The position numbers were made by a program, and so were the translations under genes. A DNA stretch of 64,000 bases, from positions 124,001-188,000 of the forward strand of contig CAWAOP010000056.1 in the NCBI GenBank assembly GCA_963783505.1, given 5' to 3'. The notes below the pieces were generated by a model, which saw only the letters and a list, made by a program, of their open reading frames with translations, was not told the DNA's origin and searched no databases. This stretch comes from BOG-224 sp963783505 (GTDB taxonomy: Bacteria; Acidobacteriota; Terriglobia; Bryobacterales; Bryobacteraceae). Below are positions 18,021 through 27,940 of this stretch, piece by piece (position 1 is the first letter of the stretch; each line of letters opens with the position of its first letter).

Positions 18021-20474
18021 CTACTTTGCGCCGGGAACAACCTCGGTCTTGAGCGGCTGAGACTGCATCGTCAGCGTGGCCGGCTTGAGTCCGGCCGCCG
18101 TGGCGGTTACGGTGATGGTCCCCGCTTTGAGGGTCGAGCGTATCAGCGCCGTCGCTATCCCCGACTCCGCCCGCATGGGGTTGGCGAAGTTGGATTCGTC
18201 GCCGATCGCCGCGCCTTCCCCCGTCACGGTGAACTTCACGTGATCGTCGCCATAGGGAACGAGCGTGCCGCTCGCGTCGCGTATGCAGGCGCGGACCGGC
18301 ACGAAATCCGAGCCATCGGCCGTCAGGGCCCGGCCGCTTTCATCCGCCTCGAGAGTGAGCCGAGCTTCCTTGCCGGCGGTCCGAATCGTGTAAGTCGCAG
18401 CCACCTTTCCGCCGATGAGGCCCTCGGCCTTGAGTTCGCCGGGCAGCCATTTCCGCGTGGCCGGCTGGCCGTTGTCGAATGTAGCGCCCTGCTGGTAGCG
18501 CCCCATCGAGTAACGCAGGCCCGCAAATGTAATCGGCGGGTGCGGCAGCTTCGACGACTTATCGGGCTCCTGCACGCCAATCTCCTTGCCATCCTGGGTC
18601 AGGCGAACCTGCTCGCAGTTACTAAACACCAGCACGTCCGTCGCCGAGCCCGGCATCCAATAATTCGCAATGAAGACCATCGGGCCGTCGTCCAGTCCCG
18701 GAACGTGAATCGCGGGAGGCCGCTGACTGGCGAACAAATAGTAGTCGAATTTCGGAATCCGGAACAAGTCCAGGAAACCGCCCTGGAACGGGGAGGGATT
18801 GTAGCCGCGTTGCGCGTCGATGCCCGCCCATAGCCCGGATCCGGCGCTGTTCGCGATGGAATACTGCCTCTCCATGCCGCGCAGATGGCCTTGTACTTGC
18901 CGTAGCATGGCCGGCTCGCCCCAGTCCCGCCGGATGCGGTACGGACCGTTCTGGTCGTCCCAGTTGTCCACGGCGTCGCCCCACTCGCGCGTCCAAACCG
19001 GTTTGGGCGTTGCGCCGCCGCCCCGCCCGCCGCCGTACGTCACGTCGAACTGCGCCGAACCCGGCCGGCCTCCATCGGAGGCTGCGTAGCACTGGTCGCC
19101 GGGGTATTCCTCATGCACAATCTTGTAGACCGTATTGGCGAACTCCTCGGTGTAGCCGGTCTCGTTCAGAATCGGTTCCCAGAGAACGACGGAAGGGTGA
19201 TTGCGGTCGCGCCGCACCATCTCCCGCGCGTCCTGATAGGCCCTCTCGACGAACACTCCCGGCTTGAACCACTGCCAGCCCGGATTGGAGACGATCACCA
19301 GCATGCCCAGCTCGTCGGCGGCGTCCATCATGGCGGGGCTGAACGGGTAATGGCAGCGTAGGGAGAGGGCGCCGGCTTCGCGGAGTTTCTTGATGTCGCG
19401 GTACTGGCCGGAGTCGGGCAGAGCGTTGCCCACATAGACATAGTCCTGGTGACGGTTCACGCCCGCGGCCACGAGCCTTTCCCCGTTAATGAACAAACCG
19501 TTCGCGTCAAACTTAATAGTGCGGATGCCGATCCGCGTGGCGCGCTTGTCCGCGAGGCGCTCTCCGTCGTACACTTCCGTGACCAGCGTGTACAGGTTCG
19601 GGTGGTAAGGATGCCAAAGCTGGGGATTCCGCACTTCCATCGAGCCGGCGACAGTCCCATCGGATGCGGGCTTCAACTCGGCCGTTCCGGAGAACTGCGC
19701 CACTTGGCGCTGTTGCGCGTCCAGGAGGGTGTTCTTCACGGTGCAAGTCCGCGTCGCCGCGTATTCGTTCTTGACCTCCACTTTGACATCGACCTGCGCC
19801 GCATCCGCGCTCACTCGCGGATAAGTTACGAAGATTCCGCCGCCGGCGACTTTGTTGGCGTAAACCGCATCGGTCACATGCAACTTATCGGTGACATACA
19901 TCCAGACGTTGCGGTAGAGGCCGCCCATGTAAGTGAAATCCAATTGGTCTTGCGGCTTGCCGGGCGGCACGTCGGGATTATCGGAGTTATCCAGGCGCAG
20001 GGCGATTACGTTATCGGCCTTGGCGTACTGCACGGCGTCGGTAAGGTCGATGGTGAAAGGCTGGTAGCCGCCGTAATGGGTCAGTATCTTCTTACCGTTA
20101 AACCATACGTCGGCCACCTGCATAGCCGCTTCGAACTCTACGAAGATCTTCTTCCCGCGCCAGCTTTCATCCGCGGTGAAGTGGCGGCGATACCACGCGA
20201 CGCCCTGAAAGTTCCTCATGCCGCTGGCGTTCTCCTGCTCCAGCCGGACCGAGTGCGGGGCATTGACCCGCTCCCAGCGGAGGTCCGAAAACTCCCGCGA
20301 ACCGAAGGCTTCTTGCGCAACCGGGTTATCGACGCGGTAGAACCGCCAGCCCTGGTTCAAGCTCAGAACGCCGCCCGGCAACTGCGGGCCGTTCGCCGCG
20401 AGAGCGACGCCGCCGGCGGCTAAAAAGCAACAAAACGCCGATGCGAATCCAAAGACCGAATTGGTAAGCCTCAT
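18021..20474 (-). CDS. GH2 family glycosidase, secreted
   Basis: This 817-residue protein has a Sec signal peptide (FASAFCCFLAAGGVALAA) and a perfect ribosome site (GAGGAGGT before ATG 20474). The sugar-binding domain (FSDLRWERVNAPHSVRLEQE, GVAWYRRHF, VADVWFNGKKILTHYGGY) precedes an Ig-like domain and the TIM barrel. The acid/base Glu is in PILNETGYTEEF (about 435) and the probable nucleophile in WTREWGDAVDNW (about 497). Between them lies a short GGGRGGGATPKP insert. C-terminal Ig-like domains follow (RACIRDASGTLVPYGDDHVKF). It differs from the GH2 at 10836 in signal type and in active-site surroundings, so the two probably attack different linkages. Confidence 0.9.
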   Translation of the reverse strand: MRLTNSVFGFASAFCCFLAAGGVALAANGPQLPGGVLSLNQGWRFYRVDNPVAQEAFGSREFSDLRWERVNAPHSVRLEQENASGMRNFQGVAWYRRHFTADESWRGKKIFVEFEAAMQVADVWFNGKKILTHYGGYQPFTIDLTDAVQYAKADNVIALRLDNSDNPDVPPGKPQDQLDFTYMGGLYRNVWMYVTDKLHVTDAVYANKVAGGGIFVTYPRVSADAAQVDVKVEVKNEYAATRTCTVKNTLLDAQQRQVAQFSGTAELKPASDGTVAGSMEVRNPQLWHPYHPNLYTLVTEVYDGERLADKRATRIGIRTIKFDANGLFINGERLVAAGVNRHQDYVYVGNALPDSGQYRDIKKLREAGALSLRCHYPFSPAMMDAADELGMLVIVSNPGWQWFKPGVFVERAYQDAREMVRRDRNHPSVVLWEPILNETGYTEEFANTVYKIVHEEYPGDQCYAASDGGRPGSAQFDVTYGGGRGGGATPKPVWTREWGDAVDNWDDQNGPYRIRRDWGEPAMLRQVQGHLRGMERQYSIANSAGSGLWAGIDAQRGYNPSPFQGGFLDLFRIPKFDYYLFASQRPPAIHVPGLDDGPMVFIANYWMPGSATDVLVFSNCEQVRLTQDGKEIGVQEPDKSSKLPHPPITFAGLRYSMGRYQQGATFDNGQPATRKWLPGELKAEGLIGGKVAATYTIRTAGKEARLTLEADESGRALTADGSDFVPVRACIRDASGTLVPYGDDHVKFTVTGEGAAIGDESNFANPMRAESGIATALIRSTLKAGTITVTATAAGLKPATLTMQSQPLKTEVVPGAK

Positions 20475-20845
20475 GATGACCTCCTCACACCGAGCAACTG
20501 TCGTTCCGCGGCTCGCACCGGCGCCGGCCAGGGCTCCTGAGAGGCATCATTCTAGCACCGAACGGAGAGACATCTGACGCGAACACATACATGACGTTTC
20601 AATCGGCGTTCGCAACCCGTCAAGACGCGCTGCAAAACGCGAGCCCGGCTCACCGAGGAGAACTCTGGAAGGGTGTACAGGATGCGCAGCGCAACGTCGC
20701 AAAAGATCGATGAACATTGGCCCGCCGGCTTTGGGAGTAGCGAAATTGGAGGCGCCGCGTCAAGATCCGGAAGAAATGCGTCGGTCCCCTTTCCGTTCTT
20801 TCCGTTCCGTCGATTACCGAACCCTCTCGTTCTTTCGTGCGAAGG

Positions 20846-20876
20846 CTCTCGTCATCATTTCAGATGATGACGAGAG
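20846..20876. terminator. 13-bp perfect hairpin over the 3' end of the 20855 gene
   Basis: CTCTCGTCATCAT (20846-20858) pairs with ATGATGACGAGAG (20864-20876) over a five-base loop. It covers the stop codon at 20855-20857. No U-run follows, so it may protect the transcript end rather than act as a classical terminator. The 20475-20845 spacer shows no credible gene. Confidence 0.45.
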
Positions 20877-22192
20877 GCGAATTCAAGAGCCCCGTTAATA
20901 GCAAAGCCAATCGGACTACGGCTTAGGAATTCACCAACGCTCCAGCAGCAGGCCGGAATACCGAAAAACAGCAGATGCCACTCCCTCGGCGCGACGCTCA
21001 CCGCTCCGACAACGCCGATCAACTTCCGCTCAGTGCGGCGAATGGCGGCGGTTTCCCATCCCGTCCCAATAAAAGCGATGGCGCACGAGGATGTAGCCCA
21101 AAGGAAGATCCATCTTCCGAAGTCGAGGCCAAGCACCCACAGGGGGCATATCATAGCAAACTGGAATATGAGTATCACGGCAAGCCGCGTCCTGCCATCA
21201 GCGTCGGCGCCGGACTTGGCCTCGTCGCTAAGATCGGCGTTCCGCTCCGGCTGAAAAAGCGCAACGAGATATACAAAGCAAAGCCCAACGGTAACAAGCC
21301 ACGCCAGCGGTACGTAGATAAATCCCGACGAAGAATCGGACAACACGCTTCTACTCAACGAAAGTCCGTATCTGAAAGTCCACCCGAGCCCGGCTATCTC
21401 GCCGCCGGGCACATCGAAACAGCACCCTTCGGGTTCGATGTGCCGCCAGACATCCAGCAACGACGCGTTGATAGCGATTGCGGTCGCTTCATTGCCATGA
21501 AATATCGAGACCAGTCCAATCGCGATCAATACGGGAAGGAACGAAGCCACAGCCGATGCGCCACTCCGCCACCACTCAGCCCCATCCCTGGAACTACGCA
21601 ATATCCGCATCGCAACAAGAACGGGAAGGCCAAAGAAGACAAAGGACTCATGCGACAGAACCGCGGCTATGGCGACGATATCGACCAGCGCGTCTCTTGC
21701 GATACGGGGCAGTTTGCTCCGGTCAATGTACAGACACAGGATCAAAGCCAACAGCCCGAGAGAATCCTTCCTAACGATATAACCGTTGTACACAGGCATT
21801 CCCAGCAAGATCGGAGACGTGATCACGATTGCATGGAGCCTGCCGTGCGATTCCCTCAGAAAGAATGCTATGAGACACAAGAATACTGCGTAACTCGCCG
21901 TCACCGCCAACGCATTGGCTGGAAGATGAAGCCGCAACGAGAGCCCCAAGATAGCTTGGCCGGGGAGTCCCCGCCTCACAAAGCCGCCGGAGTAGTTGAT
22001 CAGCCATTCAGTGATATGCCATGAGTCGTGGCCCTATGAAAGCGATTGGGGGATCCGCATTACGGCCGCTGCGTCGAAGATCGTCACGCTAAAGACCGAA
22101 ACGAAGAGGCGCGGGCGCAGACGCTGAAGCCAAGCGCGCCCTGCGACGTCGCAATCCAACGCTTGTTTCAAAAGTTGGCGAAGCCCAGTCAC
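20855..22192 (-). pseudogene. Multi-spanning membrane protein (glycan polymerase/EpsG-like) with in-frame TAG
   Basis: The frame codes about ten membrane segments with loops such as WHITEWLINYSGGFVRRGLPG and FFLRESHGRLHAIVI. This resembles EpsG/Wzy-like membrane proteins of capsule or exopolysaccharide loci, where the first loop is the best conserved part. That loop is preceded by a TAG stop at 22034-22036, yet the same frame stays open upstream and reads WLQRLRPRLFVSVFSVTIF, the expected first helix. A GTG at 22190-22192 is one possible original start; a GTG at 21979 would give a shortened protein. The stop may be a real nonsense mutation or a base error. Lower G+C and different codon choice than neighbours suggest transfer. 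The family call is tentative. Confidence 0.55.
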
Positions 22193-22435
22193 AGCGAGAA
22201 TAGGAGGATCTATCGCGGCGCCCGCTAAAACGTTGCTAGGCCGCGCGGACTATTAGTATACACGTCGGCAGGAAGGCCGACTTGGCAAGCCCGAGGCTCA
22301 CTCCACGGGCGCCGCCTGGATGCTCGGACCCGTTCCGATAATGCCTGTCATTACGGCTTCGGACCACTTGCAACAAAGAACGGGCGAAGACGATATCCCG
22401 CTGGTCTACCCCCGTCTGCGGTGCCGATGGTCGCT

Positions 22436-25400
22436 CTACCGGCCCGCCGCGTAATACTTGTTGGGGGCGCCGGGCGTCGGAACGCTACCGGCTACCTGCG
22501 CCCCGCTGTCATGCGCTTTTGTCAATGCACCGGTGAGCGTGATGCCAGTACCGGAGACCTGCGCGCCGACTGCATGCGCGAAGCTTGAGTGGCCCTGCGA
22601 CGGTGATTGACGCGCCGGGCGCAGGGCCGCCTCGGCCTCCTCTGCCGCCGCCGGTGGCTGAGACGACAACCGCTGTCTCCTGGTTTGCACCGGTGTCAAT
22701 GATGATGGTCTGACCAGCGGTGAATCCCATTCCGCCGGTAACAGGGATCACAGTCGCGCCCGTGGTGGTGGCTGTTCCCACCGTGGTGGCGCCGGCCGTG
22801 CCAACCGTCGCGATAACGGCTGTCTCGGCGTTCGCGCCCGCATCAATCGTCACCGTCTGGCCGTCGCCGAAGCCCGCCACGGCAGTGACTTTGACATTGT
22901 TGGAGCCGGCGGCTGAAGCGGCGGCAAGACTGGTGGCCGTCTGTGTCTGGAAATCGGTGCATAGGCTGCCGGTATCGCGGCCGTCCGGGAAGCGGCCCAA
23001 ACTCCTGTTGGCCGCGTCGGCCGGACCACCCCTTCCTCCGAAGCCGCCAGCGCCAGCCGGTATGACCGCAATGCATCCGCCTTTGCCTTGGTCACCGGCC
23101 AGCGTGGCAAGCTCGGGGCTGGCGATAGTCCCGTTCGCGCTTGAGTTGCTTTGTTGGGATCCGTAAACCATGGCGTCGACAACCACCGCGCCGCTCGCGT
23201 CCATCAGCGCGATCGAGCCGGCTCTTGCGGAGAGCGCACCGCCGAACCACTGATTCGGCGCCGGAGGACCCTGGTAACCCGCCGTCGCGGCCAAGGCATT
23301 GACCACGGCCGCGCCGTACGCGTGGCTGTTGGCCAGCGGACGGTCAAGCGAGATGCCGTTGCCCAGCGCCTCGACCGCGTCGCCGCTCGCGTGCGCGAAC
23401 TTCGTGGCTGGCGAGAAGCTAATCCCGGTTCCTACGTCGGTCGCGTCAATGCCGGAAGCGTGATCGAATTTGAGCGCGGCGGCCAGTTCGACGCCCGCGC
23501 CGTTCGCGCCCGCGGAGCCTACGGATGCGACTTTGACGAGTTCCTTGCGCGCGCCGGTTCCAATGGTCAGCGTGTCACCGGCCGCCATGTTGGCGTCGGC
23601 TGCGACTTTGATGTTGGTTGCGCCGGCGGCCGCTGCCGCCGCGAGCGTCGTTTGCGTGGCCGCCTTGCCGACAGCGGTGACCGTGGCTTCCTCGTAATTG
23701 CCGCCAATATCGATGCCGATCTTCCGGCCCACCTCGAAGCCAGTCGCGTTGGTGACAGGCAGGTTGGTCGATCCGGAGGGAATCGCGATCCACGGCCACG
23801 TGGACACGGGAATGAAGAGCGTCGTCATGGCCGTGGCCGCCGTGCCGGCGCTTGCGATTGTGCGCGTCTCGCCTTCGATCTCGATGTTCTGGCCGGGTTC
23901 GAAGCCCGCCGTGCTCCTCACGTTGATGACGCTATCGCCCGCGCGCGCCGGGGCAGCCAGCCCCGAGTTGGCGAGACCGAGCAGGTAGAAGCCGCCCGCC
24001 GCGAGCTTCGTCCCCGCCGGGATGGCCGCCAGCTTGACGGGAGCCCACTGACTCTGTGTATTGACCAGGCTCCAGTTGCCGATCTCGACGGCGCTAGAGC
24101 CAGCGTTGTAAAGCTCGATGAACTGGTTGGTGGAGTTGGCTCCGGCGCTGAACCGTACTTCGTTGATCTTGACCGCGGGCGCGTTCCGCACTCTCGCCGC
24201 AGTTGTCTCGGATTGGGTCTGGCGCACGGCCGGGTTCGTCCACTCCGCCTTGGCCGTTAAAATACCCGCGCCGGTTGTCGCCGGCGAAGTGACTTTGAAG
24301 GTTGCGGAAATGCTGGCCCCTGGCGCGACCGGGTCGGTAAACGTCTTCGCTGCCACAGCGCTCCACCCGACGGGCAATGAGAGGCTCAACTTTACACCCG
24401 CAGCAGGCGCCCCGGTAGTGTTCGTGAAAGTCTCAGTGACTTCCTGCGTCGAGCGCGGCGTGAATTCGGCGACTCGCGACAGGCTCACGCGCTGCACGTC
24501 GTACCGTGCGGCCACGATGTTGGCCTGCACGGCATCGGTGGTGGCCTCCGTGGGATACCCGGCAGTCATGACGCCTTCGTAGAAAGTGCCGGACGAACCG
24601 TTGCCGTTATCGCCTCCCGTTCCCAGAAGGATGGCTCCCTGCTTGTGCATCGGGAAATACGCGTTGTTGGTCTGCGAGCCTGGGCGAACGCCGCTGTAAA
24701 AGGTGGTCAGTCCGCCCTTCTGCGCATTGCCGCCGCGGAGATCCCACTTATTGCCGCCGCCGCCATCGACGACGGCGGTCACGAACCGCCAGGAATCGAT
24801 GGTCGGATCGGCGGTGTTCTGTTTCGCGTTGTATCCGGAAAACAGGCCGGCCTCCATATCGGACATGATCCACGGGCCGGGGCCGCTGCCGCTGCCCCAT
24901 GCCGTGGACGTGCCGAAGTAGGTAGTTTCCATGGTGCCCGTGCCCACGGCCCGGCCGTTGGTCGAGGCGTTGCCGTAGTCGAAGCAGCAGCCGCTATCGT
25001 AGTGCGTTCCGTCTACTACGTAGTAGATGCCCTCGGGTTCGTCGTTGATCGCAAGTCCCCTGGCATCGGTATTGCGGAAGCCCATGCCCGGCATGATGAA
25101 GACGCCGTAGGCTTTGTGGCCGCCGATCGTAATGGGCGCCATGTCCGCGATCGGTTGGGCGTCGAATGCGCCCTTGGCCGGGCCGGGAAATGACGGTCCT
25201 GGAGGGCTTTGGCGGAGGTGATTGCCGTTGCCGGATTGGTCGTAGATGAGGTTGACGACGCAGATGGTGCGGGCGCAGAAGGCGTCCTGCCTGGCTGCGT
25301 CGGCGTATCCGCCCGCATCCGGAACCGGCAAATCGACGGGCTTGCCAACGCCGATGTCCAGCGTCTCACCGTCCGACTCGCGCTTGAGTTGGTAGAGCGG

Positions 25401-25640
25401 CCCGTTGTAGGCGGCATACAGCGCGCGCGTCGTGCTGTGCGCGGCCAGGCACGGAGTGCCCGCCGCGCCATAGATGTCACACGGACCCTGTGGCCGTGGC
25501 GGAGCCGCCGCGGCCTGCGCAGGCATCGTCAACGTGGCGCCAATCAGCGTGAGCGCAAGCGTTAGTGCAAGATCGATTCTGGTTTTCATATTCGTCCGAG
25601 TGAGCGCGAGCGTTAGTGCAAGATCGATTCTGGTTTTCAT
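22436..25640 (-). CDS. GH54 alpha-L-arabinofuranosidase with lamin-tail and repeat domains, frameshift near 22586
   Basis: GH54 enzymes release arabinose side chains from arabinoxylan and arabinan. After the signal peptide the protein reads GPCDIYGAAGTPCLAAHSTT then RALYAAYNGPLYQLKR, the family's start. The nucleophile matches MSDMEAGLFSG (about residue 245 from the inner start) and the acid/base Asp lies in GTGGDNGNGSSGTFYEG (about 327), a spacing close to the characterised fungal enzyme. NEVRFSAGANSTNQFIELYN begins a lamin-tail-like domain. Repeated Ala/Gly-rich modules with GDTLTIGTGA, IDTGANQETAVV and FAHASG-type motifs follow. One extra base near 22586 (CTCAAGCTTCGCG) puts the last 45 codons in another frame, ending at 22436; read unshifted the protein would stop at 22509. 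Two alternative ATGs exist (see repeat 25549-25650). Confidence 0.85.
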
Positions 25641-25650
25641 ATTCGTCCGA
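25549..25650. repeat. 51-bp tandem duplication across the GH54 start
   Basis: Bases 25549-25599 and 25600-25650 are the same 51-bp unit with one difference (GCGCAAGC versus GCGCGAGC). The unit is 17 codons long and includes an ATG and most of the signal-peptide core, MKTRIDLALTLALT. Both ATGs (25640 and 25589) have the same upstream bases (CGGACGAAT) and neither has a strong ribosome site. Starting at the outer one gives a signal peptide with Arg in the middle. Confidence 0.9.
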
Positions 25651-25862
25651 TTTGCCTTGCCGGGTTTCTTCCGGCGTCTGGAGCGCTCACGGTCACGGTG
25701 ACCTGTCGCCATTCTCTCCACCTCTCGTAACTAGAGAAAGCTCGCGATTGAGGGCCCCCAAAGAATCTACCAGGGTAACTGGAAAATCCCGGTCGGGGTC
25801 TCGCGTAGGGGGCTCGTTGGCATTTCCGTGCCATACGGGCGCGAAGCACGCTCAGCGCTTTG

Positions 25863-26885
25863 CTACCCGGCCGTCCGCGGGCGCGTGAGCCGTTTTCTAA
25901 TCCAGCGATTTACGGGCGCTTCGAACGCTCCGTACACCAGAGCCGAGATGGCGATCACCGCCGCCACATAGATTGCCGGCGAGAAATCGTGATACCACCG
26001 GCGATACCACCACAGAATCGGTATGTGCAGGATGTACATCGCGTAGCTCGATTTGCCCAGATAAACCGCCACGCGAGACGATAGCGCGCGCGCCACCGGG
26101 CCGCCCCCCAGCCCCAGCCCTATCAATGCAATGGCGTTCACGGGCCGCAGGGCGGTGCCCAGATCGACGCCTTTCGGCAGCGCGCCCGGATACGCCAATA
26201 GCGCCGCTCCCAGCAAAAGCCCGGGTGCGTAAAGCCACGCGCCGGACGGCTTGCGGCCCCGAATCAGAAGGTCGTAGATCCGCGCGGCCGCGATCCCCAT
26301 GAGGAAGTCCGACAAATGCACCAGCGGTTTGATCTCGTCCGGCAGCCCCAGCAGGAAAGCGACGCGCGTCAGCACGCACGCGCCGCCGGCTGCCATCAGC
26401 GCGCCGCGCCAGGCCACGTTCCGCAACAGCGCCGCCAGCGCCGGGAATGCCAGATAGAAAAAGATCTCGCAAGACAGCGACCAAGCCGGCGTGTTCCAGT
26501 ACACCGGGATCGGCCCAAGCCAGCCCTGCAACAGTAACGCGTAAGCGCCCGCGTAAACGCTCTTGTGCGGCGTGCGGTCCGCGAGGACGAACGGCATAAT
26601 CGCAGCCAGGCTCAGCAGATAAACCGGATATACCCGCGCGAAGCGCCCCACGCCGTAACGGATCAGACTTGCGCGGTCCCATCTGGTTTTCTCGTAGCTC
26701 CGCGCCAGCACAAATCCGGAGAGAACAAAAAACGTGGCCACGGCCATGTATCCGTAGCGGATCAGTGAATACAGCCCTGACGGCAATTGAAGAGCCGCGG
26801 CCTCAAGCGATTGTCCCTTGCCGGTGAGGTGATGCAGGATGACCCACAACGCCAGAAAGAACCGCAGGCCCGTCAGCGCGGGCAA
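25863..26885 (-). CDS. Acyltransferase 3 family membrane protein
   Basis: AT3 proteins move acetyl or other acyl groups onto exported sugars or lipids. The protein starts LPALTGLRFFLALWVILHHL, including the conserved H-H pair, and then FFVLSGFVLARSYEK and ARVYPVYLLSL, typical of the family. About ten membrane helices follow, with WSLSCEIFFYLAFPAL in the middle. A TTG start at 26885 follows GGAG by three bases, and no ATG or GTG occurs between it and an upstream TAA stop. It precedes the exopolysaccharide set, so it may acylate that polymer. The substrate is not known. Confidence 0.88.
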   Translation of the reverse strand: MPALTGLRFFLALWVILHHLTGKGQSLEAAALQLPSGLYSLIRYGYMAVATFFVLSGFVLARSYEKTRWDRASLIRYGVGRFARVYPVYLLSLAAIMPFVLADRTPHKSVYAGAYALLLQGWLGPIPVYWNTPAWSLSCEIFFYLAFPALAALLRNVAWRGALMAAGGACVLTRVAFLLGLPDEIKPLVHLSDFLMGIAAARIYDLLIRGRKPSGAWLYAPGLLLGAALLAYPGALPKGVDLGTALRPVNAIALIGLGLGGGPVARALSSRVAVYLGKSSYAMYILHIPILWWYRRWYHDFSPAIYVAAVIAISALVYGAFEAPVNRWIRKRLTRPRTAG

Positions 26886-27235
26886 ATGCTCCGAAGGATC
26901 GGGGGAACGGAACCGGGAACCGATTCTCCGATCTTAACAAGCGCCGTCCCGACCGCGCGAGATCGGGCTCGCGAGATCACGTGACGGGGTCCAGCGGAGT
27001 ACCGGAAGAACGGTATAACCAAGTGAAACTCAAGAGTTTCCTCCGATTTCCCTCAGGCGGGCGGGAAAGCACCCTGGCGCAGCCGGTTTCCGAGATGACC
27101 GGGTGACGCGAGAGCCCCCGGAGGGCGCGGATAACGTTATTCCGCGCGCTCCAGGCGTCCTCGGTGGCGGCTCGATTCAAATAGCTGGCGCCACGGGCCG
27201 CCTTCTTTCGCACCTTCGGAGCTTGGTCCTGTGAC
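26886..27235. other. Spacer without a supported gene
   Basis: The stretch between the acyltransferase start and the ribA end shows mixed composition and a weak GAGCCCCCGGAGGGCGC hairpin near 27110. A 78-codon minus frame exists but has no ribosome site and no recognisable protein pattern, so I do not call it. Confidence 0.4.
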
Positions 27236-27259
27236 GGCGCGGTAACTTTTTAACGCGCC
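27236..27259 (-). terminator. Hairpin after ribA
   Basis: GGCGCG (27236-27241) pairs with CGCGCC (27254-27259) around an A/T-rich loop, 12 bp past the ribA stop. Read on the minus strand the inner arms TTAA and TTA extend the stem. No long U-run follows, so termination strength is uncertain. Confidence 0.4.
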
Positions 27260-27270
27260 GAGCCTGCCGG

Positions 27271-27888
27271 TCAAACGTCTTCCAGCAGGTGCCCCATCTT
27301 TTCTTTCTTAGTCCGGAGATAAGCCTCGCGGGTGTCGAGTACCTCCGCCAGGCAGGGGACGCGCTCGGCGACCTCGACCCCGGCGCGCTCCAGCGCGCTC
27401 ACCTTTTCGGGATTGTTGGAAAGCAGACGCACCGATCGAAGTCCGAAGGAGCGTAACACCGCGGCCGGCAGATCGTAACTTCGGAGGTCCGGCGCGAAGC
27501 CGAGCTGCTGGTTCGCTTCCACGGTGTCGGCGCCCTGGTCCTGCAATTGGTAGGCGCGGAGCTTGTTGAGAAGACCGATGCCGCGGCCCTCCTGCAGTTC
27601 GTAAACCAGCAGACCCCGGCCCTCCTTCGCGATGGAGGCCAGCGCGATCTCAAGCTGCGCCCGGCAATCGCACCTCAGGCTGTGAAACACATCGCCGGTG
27701 AGGCACTGGGAGTGAATTCGAACCAGTGGGGCGGGGTCGGACAGTATGTCTCCCATGACCAGCGCGATAGCTTCATCCACGTTGCCATTGCTCCGGCCTT
27801 CGAATCCGTAAACTCGAAAATGGCCGAACTGGGTCGGGAAATCGGCCTCGGCGATCTTGGTGACATCGCCAGGGAACGGGGTATCCAT
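27271..27888 (-). CDS. ribA: GTP cyclohydrolase II (riboflavin pathway)
   Basis: The enzyme opens GTP to 2,5-diamino-6-ribosylamino-pyrimidinone phosphate, the first step of riboflavin synthesis. The 205-residue protein has the zinc site QCLTGDVFHSLRCDC with C62, C73 and C75, matching the family. ELQEGRGIGLLNKLRAYQLQ carries the GTP-binding residues and RLLSNNPEKVSAL is the usual C-terminal motif. Length matches a stand-alone RibA without a fused DHBP synthase. There is no strong ribosome site. It is divergent from the LytS-like gene; the 52-bp spacer contains TATAAT at about 27920, reading towards that gene. Confidence 0.95.
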   Translation of the reverse strand: MDTPFPGDVTKIAEADFPTQFGHFRVYGFEGRSNGNVDEAIALVMGDILSDPAPLVRIHSQCLTGDVFHSLRCDCRAQLEIALASIAKEGRGLLVYELQEGRGIGLLNKLRAYQLQDQGADTVEANQQLGFAPDLRSYDLPAAVLRSFGLRSVRLLSNNPEKVSALERAGVEVAERVPCLAEVLDTREAYLRTKKEKMGHLLEDV

Positions 27889-27940
27889 GGAAAGTTTCGG
27901 GACGCCTTAATCCTTTTATTATAATGGTTTCCAGGGCTCG

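Noticed and set aside
20673..20867. Small plus-strand frame before the membrane gene
   Set aside because: It has no ribosome site, overlaps a hairpin and the convergent gene end, and shows no protein pattern.
22034..22036. TAG read through as pyrrolysine or other amino acid
   Set aside because: No supporting tRNA or conserved position is seen; a base error or nonsense mutation suffices.
26977..27213. 78-codon minus-strand frame between acyltransferase and ribA
   Set aside because: No ribosome site, no hydrophobic or domain pattern, and codon use unlike the neighbours.
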